Source: MGIIb-O2 sp002494975
GTDB lineage: Archaea > Thermoplasmatota > Poseidoniia > Poseidoniales > Thalassarchaeaceae
Reading direction: 5' to 3'
Assembly (NCBI GenBank): GCA_028355015.1
Contig: JAOMRN010000006.1
Span: 1 to 55,069, forward strand
Length of the DNA stretch: 55,069 nucleotides
Made by a program: the position numbers and the translations under genes. A model generated the notes under the pieces. It made no database searches and was not told the origin of the DNA. It saw only the letters and a list, made by a program, of their open reading frames with translations. This document shows positions 1 to 9,228 of the stretch, one piece after another; within the stretch, counting starts at the first letter, position 1, and each line of letters opens with the position of its first letter.

Positions 1-128
1 TGAGCAATTTGTGAAGAAGTTAGTATCTTAACATCATCCCATTTCTTATCATCTGCAAGTTTATGAGCATATTCTTCTTCGATCCCAAGATCCATTAACT
101 TCTTTTTTGTTGCACTCTTAACTACCAT
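1..128 (-). CDS. rpoA2: RNA polymerase subunit A'' (RpoA2), N-terminal fragment
   Basis: Only the first 42 codons lie in the window; the gene runs off the left edge. The start ATG (126-128) overlaps the TGA stop of the A' gene by one base (TGATG), so translation is probably coupled. The visible residues (MVVKSATKKKLMDLG...) do not look like a catalytic A'' segment. They match the N-terminus of RpoH in this same operon without gaps, 25 of 42 residues identical. I identify the gene as A'' from its position directly after A', which is the usual archaeal order; no A'' catalytic motif is visible, so the identity rests on synteny. Confidence 0.75.
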   Translation of the reverse strand, partial: MVVKSATKKKLMDLGIEEEYAHKLADDKKWDDVKILTSSQIA

Positions 129-3100
129 CAGTTAGCACCCCCTAATGCATCATCAAGAACCTGATTGACATCGAAAGGTTCACCCTTTCTACTTCTTGCA
201 GGGTCGACCTTATCTTCTCCGTATTCGAATTGAATGATTCTATCAGCTGTGTTTCTTACTGATCGCATATCATCGTTGGCGACTTTCAAATCATCCATAG
301 CGTTAATCAGCCTACGTTGCATGTATCCTGACTTAGAAGTACGAACCGCAGTATCCACAAGTGATTCCCTACCTGATACAGATAGCATAAAGAATTCAGT
401 AGGTTCTAATCCTCTCTTGAATGATGAAGATACGAATCCTTTTTCTTGAGCACCTTTAACGCCTCTCTGGAAGTGTGAAAGAACTCTTTCTTGATATCCT
501 CTTTCCAGTCTTTTACCTCTAACCTTAGGCTGCCCGATAGAACCTGCCATCATTGCTAGGTTATCCATAGAACCTCTTGCACCAGATGTCGCCATCAATA
601 CAGCTGAGTTGTCGTCGCCAAGGAATTCTTTAGCAACCTTACCAGATTCGGCTTTACCAGAGTCAAGAATATTCAGAATATTCTCTTCCAAAGTTTCTTC
701 AGCGGTTCTACCAGGACGAGTTTCATATCTGCGACCATCTTTTCCAAACAGTTCTAGTTCTTTATTCACATTATCACTAGCTGTACTATTAATTTCAGCA
801 ATCTTAGCCTTCGCTTCAGGAGGAAGATCTTCATCATCAATACCTGTTGTAAAGCCCATTGCAGTACAAATTGCAATTGTCATCTTAGTCATTCGATTGA
901 TGAATTCAGCACCAATATCTGAGCCATGAGTTTGTACTACTGCATCTAATAGTCTACCATCTTCAGCACCAATACCTCTCTTATCAATAGTCCCAGTGAC
1001 ATTACCTTCGCTAACTTGAACTTGGTCACCTGAACGACTAGTATATTCAAGATTGAAGCCACCCGGAACAATCAAACTTAGAACATCAGAACCAATGTAA
1101 CCAGTTTTACCATCAATTTCTTTTAATTCTGGTAATTCTCCATCCCAACCAACAGCACCAAGAATCTCCATAACTAGTTTTTCTGGAAGAAGTTTTTGAC
1201 CGTGAGTAAGCAGATATGATCCAGAAATATGATCGTGTATCCCTCCAATTACTGAACCTCCATATCTAGGAGTAATGATATGTTCTTGAACTCTCATTAG
1301 AATTTTGGCTTCAGCTCTTGCTTCTTCTGACTGAATAACGTGAAGATTCATTTCGTCTCCATCAAAATCAGCATTATAAGGTGTACAATCAGCTAAATTA
1401 AACCTAAATGTCTTACCTTCCATAACTCTAATTTCATGAACCATCATCGACATTCTATGAAGTGATGGTTGTCTGTTGAATATAGTAACGTCACCGTCAA
1501 TTAAGTGCCTTTCTATAACAACACCCGGTTTAGGGTTACCATCACGATCGACTGTGCTTAGTCTATCTTCTACATCTGTTTGATAAGATTCACCAAAATC
1601 ATTTTCTACAGAAGGACTTCCACAATGTGGGCAGTTTACTTCTAGATGCTCAGGATAATCATCATTAGGATTAGAATGTTCCCAAACCCAACGATTGTGG
1701 ATTAAAGCCCTTGGGTCATCAAGTGGCAGACTCTGCCCCTTCACAGACCCTTCACTTTCTTCGCCTCTAAGGTTAGAAATTGTTTTTTCTAGATCTACTC
1801 CCCACTCTTCTTCTAAATCACCAATTGAGTTTCTTCTCATTTGGCGCTTCAGTTCTAGACCAGGTAAGAAATTAGGCGCTGGCAATACCTGATTTAAATC
1901 AGGTCTGTATCCAGAATAAGGTTCATCGTCACTTCCAGAGTTACAATCAGGATTCATGCATCTGAAACCAGCCCAGATATACTTTGTTCGGTCAGTAATT
2001 CTGACTCTAAGAGTATCTCCACGAATGATATAATTGACACCAGGATGAACATCAGGTCCACGAAGAATCATTTGGCGAAGTTGTTCTCTGTTTCTGTTAG
2101 TAACACGGACAGGAACTGTCAACTCTTTAGCAGTTTTGACGGGAATACCGACTTCATTAATTCCTAGATTAGGATCTGGTGATATTACAGTTCTTGCACA
2201 AAAGTTAACTCTCTTACCAGACAAGTTAGAACGGAATCTACCTTCCTTACCTTTCAGTCGTTGTGTTAATGTTTTCAGAGGTCTGCCTGAACGATGTCTA
2301 GCAGGCGGTATACCACTAGTTTGATTATCGAAATATGTAGTACAGTGATATTGAAGCAGTTCCCACAAATCTTCAACAATTAATTGAGGAGCTCCTGCGT
2401 CTCTATTTTCCCTAAGCCTCTGATTTATTCTCAAAACATCAACTAATTTATGAGTCAAATCATCTTCAGAGCGATCACCACTATCTAGCGTAATAGACGG
2501 TCTTACAGTAATTGGTGGGACTGGAAGTACCTTCATTATTGTCCATTCTGGACGGCTAGAATCCTTATCCATTCCGATAAATAACAAATGATCATCAGGG
2601 ATTCTCTCTAACCATTCTCTGATGTCTCTCGCATTTAATTTATGCTCACCTTTATTTTCTTTCTTCTCTTTAAATGTTGAAGGTTTATCTAAAATTATCT
2701 TACCTTGTTCCGAACCACAGTGCATACAAATAGTTCGCTTTTTACTTGAACACTCTTTTTCTACGTCCTTGATTATCTTCTTAAATTCTCGAGAACCTAC
2801 GCCATGTTTTATCATAACATCCTTGATTCTGTCTCGATAATAATCTTGCTCCGACTTCTCAGGGTCAAGAGGATGAGAATTTGCTTGACTATGCAATAAT
2901 ATGTTACTGCAAGAATTGCAAGTAGATTTCAAAGACATCTTGATAAGATCTGTAAAACCTATATGCATAATAGGAAGCTCTAGAGCAATATGACCAAAGT
3001 GACTTGGGCATTCTTCATGTTTATTACCACACGTTTCACACCTGACTCCAGGGTCAATAACCCCCATCTTAGGATCCATCAAACCTTGTTTGAAAGCATG

Positions 3101-3232
3101 ACCATCGTCCCGATAAGTATCTGCAGTTTTTACTTCAACTGCTGACATTTTACGTATTTCGTTAGGTTCCAATAATCCAAACTTAATTGATTGAATCCTC
3201 TTAGGGATTTTAGCTGCGTCTCTAGCACTCAT
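128..3232 (-). CDS. rpoA1: DNA-directed RNA polymerase subunit A' (RpoA1)
   Basis: Large catalytic subunit, N-terminal part, of archaeal RNA polymerase (beta-prime homolog). The active-site loop NADFDGDEMN is at about residues 618-627. Two zinc sites typical of the family are present near the N-terminus (CETCG...CPSHFGH around residue 65-80, and CNSC...CMHC around 104-172). At 1034 residues it is about 150 longer than the usual 870-900. Most of the excess is an insert at about residues 415-565, between RITDRTKY and the conserved GVVIERHLIDGD, carrying CMNPDC and CPHCG pairs that could bind zinc. The ATG overlaps the rpoB stop by four bases (ATGA). The C-terminus stops at the normal A'/A'' split point. 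Confidence 0.97.
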   Translation of the reverse strand: MSARDAAKIPKRIQSIKFGLLEPNEIRKMSAVEVKTADTYRDDGHAFKQGLMDPKMGVIDPGVRCETCGNKHEECPSHFGHIALELPIMHIGFTDLIKMSLKSTCNSCSNILLHSQANSHPLDPEKSEQDYYRDRIKDVMIKHGVGSREFKKIIKDVEKECSSKKRTICMHCGSEQGKIILDKPSTFKEKKENKGEHKLNARDIREWLERIPDDHLLFIGMDKDSSRPEWTIMKVLPVPPITVRPSITLDSGDRSEDDLTHKLVDVLRINQRLRENRDAGAPQLIVEDLWELLQYHCTTYFDNQTSGIPPARHRSGRPLKTLTQRLKGKEGRFRSNLSGKRVNFCARTVISPDPNLGINEVGIPVKTAKELTVPVRVTNRNREQLRQMILRGPDVHPGVNYIIRGDTLRVRITDRTKYIWAGFRCMNPDCNSGSDDEPYSGYRPDLNQVLPAPNFLPGLELKRQMRRNSIGDLEEEWGVDLEKTISNLRGEESEGSVKGQSLPLDDPRALIHNRWVWEHSNPNDDYPEHLEVNCPHCGSPSVENDFGESYQTDVEDRLSTVDRDGNPKPGVVIERHLIDGDVTIFNRQPSLHRMSMMVHEIRVMEGKTFRFNLADCTPYNADFDGDEMNLHVIQSEEARAEAKILMRVQEHIITPRYGGSVIGGIHDHISGSYLLTHGQKLLPEKLVMEILGAVGWDGELPELKEIDGKTGYIGSDVLSLIVPGGFNLEYTSRSGDQVQVSEGNVTGTIDKRGIGAEDGRLLDAVVQTHGSDIGAEFINRMTKMTIAICTAMGFTTGIDDEDLPPEAKAKIAEINSTASDNVNKELELFGKDGRRYETRPGRTAEETLEENILNILDSGKAESGKVAKEFLGDDNSAVLMATSGARGSMDNLAMMAGSIGQPKVRGKRLERGYQERVLSHFQRGVKGAQEKGFVSSSFKRGLEPTEFFMLSVSGRESLVDTAVRTSKSGYMQRRLINAMDDLKVANDDMRSVRNTADRIIQFEYGEDKVDPARSRKGEPFDVNQVLDDALGGAN

Positions 3233-6200
3233 CTTCGGTCCTCCAGTTCAAGTCTCATAGCAACTCCAAGACTTTTCATTTCGTCCAGTAGTAGCTTGAA
3301 TGCATATGAAGTTTGGACCGTATGTACATCGGCCCTGTCTCCACAGTATGGGCACACAGTAGTCCTGCGTTTCCAATCAAAGTAAGCGATATGCCCACAT
3401 CCTGTGGTGTTACATACCATGAGGTTCCAACCATCGGATTCATCAAGTAAACGATCTTTAATTACCATTGAGGCTCCGTGAGAAATTAAACAATCACGCT
3501 CCATTTCTCCAAATCTTAGACCACCCTGGCGAGCACGTCCTTCAGTAGGCTGCCTTGTTAGAATTTGTACACGACCACGGCTTCTAGCATGCAATTTACT
3601 ACTTACTAGGTGATGTAATCTCTGATAGTAAATTACTCCAACAAAGACATCTGCAGGGAACTCTTCTCCCGTCTCACCACTAATCATTCTTTCTCGACCT
3701 GTATGATTGTAACCGTTTCTAAGCAATCCTGAACGAAGAGATTCTTCTTTTTCACCCGTGAATGCTGTACCATCTATTTGGCGACCTTCCATAGAACCTA
3801 CTTTTCCGCCAATCATCTCTAAAACGTGAGCCACAGTCATCCTTGAAGGAATCGCATGAGGATTAATTAGCACATCAGGCACTACACCATTAACTGTGAA
3901 TGGCATGTCTTCTTCATCAACAAGTCTACCGATAATTCCTTTTTGACCATGTCTTGAAGCAAATTTATCCCCTAACTCAGGGATTTTATTAGTTCTTAGA
4001 GTGATTCTAACTAAGCGTCCAGAGTCTAAAGATTCTGTCACGAATACGTTGTCGACCCAACCATATTCTCCATTCCTAACCATCATTGATGATTCTCTTC
4101 TCTCTTGAGCTTGTAAGAATGCTCCTGCAGATTCTTCGAGGAATCTAGGAGGGCTCGTTTTACCAACTAGAACCTTTGAATCAGGAGCACCGCTAGTCAG
4201 GAATTCTTCAGGTACAGGTAAACCGTCTCTTTCAAGGTGTGAATAACTGTTGAATGATTTCAAACCCTTAATTTCATCAAGGCCAGTCCCTGGAACTTCG
4301 ATTCTTTCTTCCTGTCCGCCAGGGAATCTCTTATTTTCAGCATTATAAGTTCTAATGAATGATGAACGTCCTAGTGAACGTTCTACGGATGCTCTGTTCA
4401 TTACAATGGCGTCTTGCATGTTGTAACCATGATGGCTCATTATTGCAACAACAAAGTTCTGACCACCTGGTCTCTGCTTGAATCCGGTTGACTTCATAGC
4501 TCTTGTACCAACTATAGATTGTTGAGGGTAATGCATAATGTGAGCCCTAGTATCAGGACGAAGTCTGTAATTAGAACTTGGAAGGCCAAGGCTTTGCTTG
4601 ACCATAGCAGTTCCACCAGTTACTCTTGGTGTAGAATTGTGTTCTGGGTAAGGCACTAGAGATGCACAAACACCCAATATTAACTGGGGGTCGATCTCTA
4701 CATGAGTATACGCAAGTACTGTGTTTTGTTTTGTCTGTTGCGTGAGCAATTTTTCCAAATCTTCTTGATAATAATTTAGAGGGACGTTGAATTCTTCCGT
4801 CACGGTCTCACCATTAGGTAATTGGACTTCAGCACTCAAGTGTGCTTCTTTCTTATTTTCTAAATCTCCAAGATTTAACCATTCAACCTTTGCAGGATTT
4901 ATTGGACGGGAATGTTTAGGAGAGTACTCCGGTAAGTCGAAAGGTCTTGGTGCTACAAGAAGATCTTCTTCTTCCTCGGCATCTATCCACTCTACAACTC
5001 CTGTATTTACTAGGTCATTAAATGATAACTCTCCTGCCCTTAATCCATCGAGAGTTCTTTTTGAGAGTACTAAACTACCTTGTTCTAACACGAGCAAGGG
5101 TCTAAGGATTCTACCACGATCGGTATTGATGTATACATCCTTGTTCTCTGAGTCGTGACGTATGCTAACTTCTGGCCTTATACGTCCTTGACGGCGGCGG
5201 CGCTTAAACTGCGACACTAATTTGTTAGGCCTCTTATGAAGACCAAATATGTCTCCATTAACGTGAATTCTTGACCCGTCAGCCCAGCCAGCAGGGGAAT
5301 CATCAACGCCTGCTTCTTTCAGTAATTCTTTTACTTCTGATTCAGCAACCTCTTCTGAAACGTCAATCATTTGAGCAGCATTCTTCACAAGGCCACAGTT
5401 TTGACCTTCAGGTGTTTCGTTAGGGCATAATCTACCCCAATGAGTTGGATGCAAGTCTCTAGCTTCGAAATGAGGTTGACTTCTTACTAGAGGGCTAGTT
5501 ACACGCCTCATATGAGAAAGTGCCGCTAAATATGTTGTTCTATCTAATAATTGACTGACGCCAGAACGTCCTCCTACCCAGTTACCTGTAGCTAAAGCGT
5601 GCATAATTTTCGAAGTTAATACGTCAGGTCGTAGACAAGCATTGATTTTCAAATCTCTTTTTCTATTGTGATGGCGCTCAAGTTGATACTTCAGGTCACG
5701 TGCAAGTTGTTGTAAACTAACTCTGAATAAATCTTCAATTAAATCACCGGCTAAACGTACTCTCTTGTTAGCATAATGATCTTTATCATTTGGATCTCTA
5801 TTGGTAATAGCCATTTCCAAAACTTGACGGACAATTCGTCCTAAGAATATTGCTTTCTTTTCTCTGACCTCTGGTAGAGATCCGAGGTGAGGGAGTAATT
5901 CTTTATCTAGCATATTTTGAATACGTGATTCACGATATTCTTTTTGTTGACCATGAGCAAATTTCTTTTCTAACCATGCTACTGCTTCTTCAGAAGTTTC
6001 AACACCATATTCTTCGTTGTCTTTAACATCATTCAGATTTGCAACAGTATACTTCATTGCTTCGACAGGACCGGCAATAGCTGCAAATATCTCTCTATCA
6101 TTCTGCATACCTAAAGCACGCATTAGTAAAACTACTGGAATTGCAGCTGTACCAGCGCTAGGGATTTTTACCATTAACATCCCATCACGGCGTTTTTCGA

Positions 6201-6951
6201 CATTTAGAGGCTTTCTTACACCATCTTTTTGTGAGAAGATTTTCGCCACTTCGGTCTCATGAGCATATTTCTTATTCTTCTCCACGGTCACTCTGTTTGG
6301 TGCAAGATCTTCCATAGAAATTAACACACGCTCAGTACCATTGATAATGAAATACCCACCTGGATCCATCGGATCTTCTCCGAATTTTCTTAGTAATGTT
6401 TGATGATATTCTGCATCATCAGGAGAAGTATTGGGAGATAATTTTCTAGGAGAGTCTTGAGAACCAGCTATATTATTAGGATGTAAATTACATCTGGCAG
6501 ATCTGACCATTATTGGAAGATTTCCTATATGTACGCTTGATTCTTCAATGGAACCATGGGTCTGCCCCGGTTCCGGTGGTATATCATCTCTGTAAATTAT
6601 GAAGTCCATGTATATAGGTGAAAAATATGTTAGTTTTCGGATTCTACATTCCATAGGCGTAGCAGGATGTTCAGCACCGTTCGCTTCACGGATAGTAGGG
6701 TTCCCTAAACGGAGCCCCTTTAATCGAACATAGATTTCTTTCTCTAAAACGTCGAGTTTGATAGCACCGCCAGCGTCCTTCCCACCAGGGATTAATTCCA
6801 CGGCTTCATCAGTACCTACACGTATATTTCTTACGATTTTTTCCATGCGGCTTATGCGGCTTTCTCCACCTAAGATTGTGTCATTATATGACATAAGCTG
6901 GTGATTGACTAAACTTCTTCTTTGAAAATAACTCTCTACAATTTCCTTCAT
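3229..6951 (-). CDS. rpoB: DNA-directed RNA polymerase subunit B (RpoB, unsplit)
   Basis: Second-largest catalytic subunit. It is a single 1240-residue chain, not split into B'' and B' as in some methanogens and haloarchaea. Recognisable segments include the fork/rifampicin-type region (NETPEGQNCGLVKN around residue 510), the RHGQKGIIGR nucleotide-interacting motif around residue 985, and a C-terminal zinc site (CNTTGC...CPYC). It lies 12 bases downstream of rpoH and overlaps rpoA1 by four bases, so rpoH-rpoB-rpoA1-rpoA2 read as one operon. Its length is at the upper end of the archaeal range. Confidence 0.98.
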   Translation of the reverse strand: MKEIVESYFQRRSLVNHQLMSYNDTILGGESRISRMEKIVRNIRVGTDEAVELIPGGKDAGGAIKLDVLEKEIYVRLKGLRLGNPTIREANGAEHPATPMECRIRKLTYFSPIYMDFIIYRDDIPPEPGQTHGSIEESSVHIGNLPIMVRSARCNLHPNNIAGSQDSPRKLSPNTSPDDAEYHQTLLRKFGEDPMDPGGYFIINGTERVLISMEDLAPNRVTVEKNKKYAHETEVAKIFSQKDGVRKPLNVEKRRDGMLMVKIPSAGTAAIPVVLLMRALGMQNDREIFAAIAGPVEAMKYTVANLNDVKDNEEYGVETSEEAVAWLEKKFAHGQQKEYRESRIQNMLDKELLPHLGSLPEVREKKAIFLGRIVRQVLEMAITNRDPNDKDHYANKRVRLAGDLIEDLFRVSLQQLARDLKYQLERHHNRKRDLKINACLRPDVLTSKIMHALATGNWVGGRSGVSQLLDRTTYLAALSHMRRVTSPLVRSQPHFEARDLHPTHWGRLCPNETPEGQNCGLVKNAAQMIDVSEEVAESEVKELLKEAGVDDSPAGWADGSRIHVNGDIFGLHKRPNKLVSQFKRRRRQGRIRPEVSIRHDSENKDVYINTDRGRILRPLLVLEQGSLVLSKRTLDGLRAGELSFNDLVNTGVVEWIDAEEEEDLLVAPRPFDLPEYSPKHSRPINPAKVEWLNLGDLENKKEAHLSAEVQLPNGETVTEEFNVPLNYYQEDLEKLLTQQTKQNTVLAYTHVEIDPQLILGVCASLVPYPEHNSTPRVTGGTAMVKQSLGLPSSNYRLRPDTRAHIMHYPQQSIVGTRAMKSTGFKQRPGGQNFVVAIMSHHGYNMQDAIVMNRASVERSLGRSSFIRTYNAENKRFPGGQEERIEVPGTGLDEIKGLKSFNSYSHLERDGLPVPEEFLTSGAPDSKVLVGKTSPPRFLEESAGAFLQAQERRESSMMVRNGEYGWVDNVFVTESLDSGRLVRITLRTNKIPELGDKFASRHGQKGIIGRLVDEEDMPFTVNGVVPDVLINPHAIPSRMTVAHVLEMIGGKVGSMEGRQIDGTAFTGEKEESLRSGLLRNGYNHTGRERMISGETGEEFPADVFVGVIYYQRLHHLVSSKLHARSRGRVQILTRQPTEGRARQGGLRFGEMERDCLISHGASMVIKDRLLDESDGWNLMVCNTTGCGHIAYFDWKRRTTVCPYCGDRADVHTVQTSYAFKLLLDEMKSLGVAMRLELEDRR

Positions 6952-6963
6952 AATAACAACTCC

Positions 6964-7551
6964 TTAAGTGCTCTCCACAATCAATCTAAATGCAGTAGTC
7001 GAACCTGCGGACTTACTGTATCTAATTACTTTAACAATCCTGTTAGTTAACCATCCTGCAGGAAGTTCAGAATTATTTATTTCTTCAACTTCTTTGATAG
7101 CCTGAATTGCAGGGTCGGTGATTAGTACCTTAGGAAGTAATTCCTTGGCTAATCTAACACTTCCATCCGATTCAGTAACTGCCATATCCCAAGGTGCCAG
7201 TTGTGCTTCTTCATCTTTAACAGGGACTAACTCATGATGAGGGACAAGGAAATGATTCAATACATTAAACCTGTCTTCACCTTGAGGGATATCATCATCG
7301 AGTATTGATTTACGAGAAATTGTAATTCTCCCACTACGGCTCCTTTTTCTTGAAGCCATTTGTTCACGGATGATTCCCATGATATTTTCGAGTTCATCAT
7401 CGCCTGTTTTCAAATCAACTTTCTTTGCGACCTGATCAACTGTCATTCTTTTGATAGCATCCATGTTTGCGTCGTCAGCAAGTTTGTGAGCGTGTTCCTC
7501 AGAAACGCCCAGTTCCATTAGTCTCTTTTTTGTTGAACTTTTTACTGCCAA
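6964..7551 (-). CDS. rpoH: RNA polymerase subunit H (RpoH) with N-terminal extension
   Basis: The last ~80 residues match RpoH/Rpb5-C: FNVLNHFLVPHHELV, then LPKVLITDPAIQ, and an ending with IRYSKSAGSTTAFRLIVE. RpoH normally has only about 75-85 residues. Here about 110 extra residues precede the domain, beginning (M)AVKSSTKKRLMELGVSEE, nearly the same as the start of the A'' subunit. I place the start at TTG 7549-7551, behind a GGAAGGTGGT stretch, because this aligns with the ATG start of A''. The reading frame stays open for 41 more codons upstream to an ATG at 7674, but that extension is hydrophobic and unlike any RpoH. First gene of the polymerase operon. Confidence 0.9.
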   Translation of the reverse strand: MAVKSSTKKRLMELGVSEEHAHKLADDANMDAIKRMTVDQVAKKVDLKTGDDELENIMGIIREQMASRKRSRSGRITISRKSILDDDIPQGEDRFNVLNHFLVPHHELVPVKDEEAQLAPWDMAVTESDGSVRLAKELLPKVLITDPAIQAIKEVEEINNSELPAGWLTNRIVKVIRYSKSAGSTTAFRLIVEST

Positions 7552-7704
7552 ATACACACCACCTTCCAGCAAAAACATGGGCTTGCAAGCCAGAAAAGAA
7601 CATTTGAGGTAGAGATAACCCTCAATCATCAATCGTATAATTTGACCATGTTCTTGACTATGCCACAGGCCCATAGCATATGCTGGGCTGTCGTCGGACT
7701 GAAG

Positions 7705-7720
7705 GGGTATTTATGAATCT
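7705..7720. promoter_or_regulatory. TATA-like element between divergent rpoH and methyltransferase/biotin-ligase genes
   Basis: On the minus strand the stretch reads TTCATAAATACCCC, close to the archaeal TATA consensus. With a start site 22-27 bases downstream, the rpoH transcript would begin near 7685-7690. On the plus strand the same bases read GGGGTATTTATGAA, which could also serve the divergent gene, with a transcript starting near 7738. Purely sequence-based; no experimental start site is implied. Confidence 0.4.
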
Positions 7721-7830
7721 GATGGTAGAGGCATGGCTACCACTGGAGTGGGGGTGCAGGTTAGGGAGTCCCAATCGGCACACCTAAACCGAGGGTGGCA
7801 ATGATAAAGGTTTGTTAAAAAAAGGAGGTT
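7720..7830 (+). ncRNA. Candidate structured leader RNA or small ncRNA ahead of the methyltransferase/biotin-ligase gene
   Basis: About 110 noncoding bases that are far richer in G and C than the surrounding genome. Hairpins seen on the plus strand: GGTAG 7724-7728 with CTACC 7737-7741; CCAC 7740-7743 with GTGG 7748-7751; and GGTTAGG 7759-7765 with CCTAAACC 7783-7790 (one bulged A). A second GTGG at 7795-7798 could compete for the same CCAC. It ends in an A-run and GGAGG (7824-7828). Could be a 5' leader, a riboswitch-like element or an independent RNA. No named RNA family was recognised. Confidence 0.35.
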
Positions 7831-7851
7831 TTAGGCATCAGAAAAGACTTT

Positions 7852-9228
7852 TTGAAAGACCAAAAAAACATAATCCCGAATGCGGGTTCTAAAGAAGTTT
7901 TATTCAGTATAGACGGAAGTAGCGATTATGAATTATTGGTGCCTAAAACAGTATACCCTCCAAGAGAGGATTCGACTCTCCTAATTAATTGTATAAATAA
8001 TCTAAAATCACCAAATGGTAAAGCTCTAGAAATAGGATGTGGGACAGGAATTATTAGCATTGCATTAGCTAGAAATGATTGGAGTGTGGAGGCTCTAGAT
8101 ATTAATCCATATGCTGTCATTTCAACAAAAGAAAATATCCGCAGAATAGGATTAGAAAAAGCAATATCTGTTAGAGAAGGAGGAGTTGGAGAAGATAATT
8201 TCAGCATACCCAAAGGAGTCAAATTAATTGTTTGGAATTTGCCATACTTAACTCCCCCCTCCGAAAACGAGGAAAGGTTGGAATGGATCGAAGAGGCATC
8301 TATGTCCGATTTAGCAGATAAATCATGGGGGCAAAGGTTAGCAGAATTCTTAGAATTAGAAAAAGATAATTTAGACCCTGAATTACTTGTAATCTTATTA
8401 CAAAGAAAATACCCTGAAAGCCCCAGTAAGACTATTCATTGGACAGATTTTGGATGGTCTCATAGAGTGCTAGATTCTAGATGGTTATTCGATGAAAAAT
8501 TAGAAGTTTTAGCATATTGGAAACCAGGTTTGGGAGACCAAGTAAAGAAACTAAAACAATGCGAATCAACCATGGATGAAGCAAAAAAATTGCCTCAAAA
8601 AGGGTGGCAGCGAGTTATCACTGAAAAACAAACTGGGGGAAGAGGGCGAAGAGGATCATCATGGATCTCAAAACATCAAGATCTTTTGGCCACTTGGAGT
8701 ATCAGGAAAACAATATTAGAAGCCATCGATCCAGGATTATTGCAAGTACTAATAGGCTCTAAAATCGCTAACATACTGGATCAATATTGCAAGTGGCCTA
8801 ACGACATCGTTAATTCCAGAGGGGAGAAAATTGGAGGGATTTTGATTGAGATGGATTCGGTAAACGATAATTTAAGAATTGGTTTAGGAATAAATCAATT
8901 CGACGACTATGTAGAAGAACTGAAAATCGGAGGTTGGAAACAGAAGTCAATGGGATTAAAATTAGATGAATTATTCCGAATTATTGATACAGAATTATCA
9001 TCTTTTTTGGAACATCACCCATTGCTGAGATATCAATCCGAAGAATCAAAAAATATAGCAGAGGCATGGAGGAATTTGTCGAAATTATTATCCAGAGGGT
9101 ATAGTCTCAAAAAGAATCAAAAAGGTCACCGGGTCTTAAAATTAGAAAGTAATGGAGAATTATTAACCACTACTGGACATCAACAATTAAACATACGAGA
9201 CATAGATTCTTTAGAATGGTCATTTTAA
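7852..9228 (+). CDS. Fusion: HemK/PrmC-like methyltransferase domain + biotin-protein ligase
   Basis: 458 residues with two domains. Residues about 30-215 are a class I SAM methyltransferase of the HemK/Mtq2 (release-factor glutamine methyltransferase) type: PPREDSTLL, then EIGCGTGIISIALA. Its catalytic NPPY motif reads NLPY (about 129-132), so glutamine methylation is uncertain. Residues about 235-458 are a biotin-protein ligase with GGRGRRGSSW (~262), CKWPND (~312) and IGGILIEM (~327), without a DNA-binding domain. It would biotinylate the carrier protein at 23693-24103. The start given is TTG; a perfect GGAGG lies 24 bases upstream, better spaced for an in-frame ATC at 7837. Overlaps the convergent RNase P gene by nine bases. 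Confidence 0.88.
   Translation: MKDQKNIIPNAGSKEVLFSIDGSSDYELLVPKTVYPPREDSTLLINCINNLKSPNGKALEIGCGTGIISIALARNDWSVEALDINPYAVISTKENIRRIGLEKAISVREGGVGEDNFSIPKGVKLIVWNLPYLTPPSENEERLEWIEEASMSDLADKSWGQRLAEFLELEKDNLDPELLVILLQRKYPESPSKTIHWTDFGWSHRVLDSRWLFDEKLEVLAYWKPGLGDQVKKLKQCESTMDEAKKLPQKGWQRVITEKQTGGRGRRGSSWISKHQDLLATWSIRKTILEAIDPGLLQVLIGSKIANILDQYCKWPNDIVNSRGEKIGGILIEMDSVNDNLRIGLGINQFDDYVEELKIGGWKQKSMGLKLDELFRIIDTELSSFLEHHPLLRYQSEESKNIAEAWRNLSKLLSRGYSLKKNQKGHRVLKLESNGELLTTTGHQQLNIRDIDSLEWSF

Noticed and set aside
7552..7674. A 41-residue N-terminal extension of RpoH from the ATG at 7674
   Set aside because: Hydrophobic and unlike RpoH; homology with the A'' N-terminus points to the TTG at 7551. 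The open frame is probably chance.
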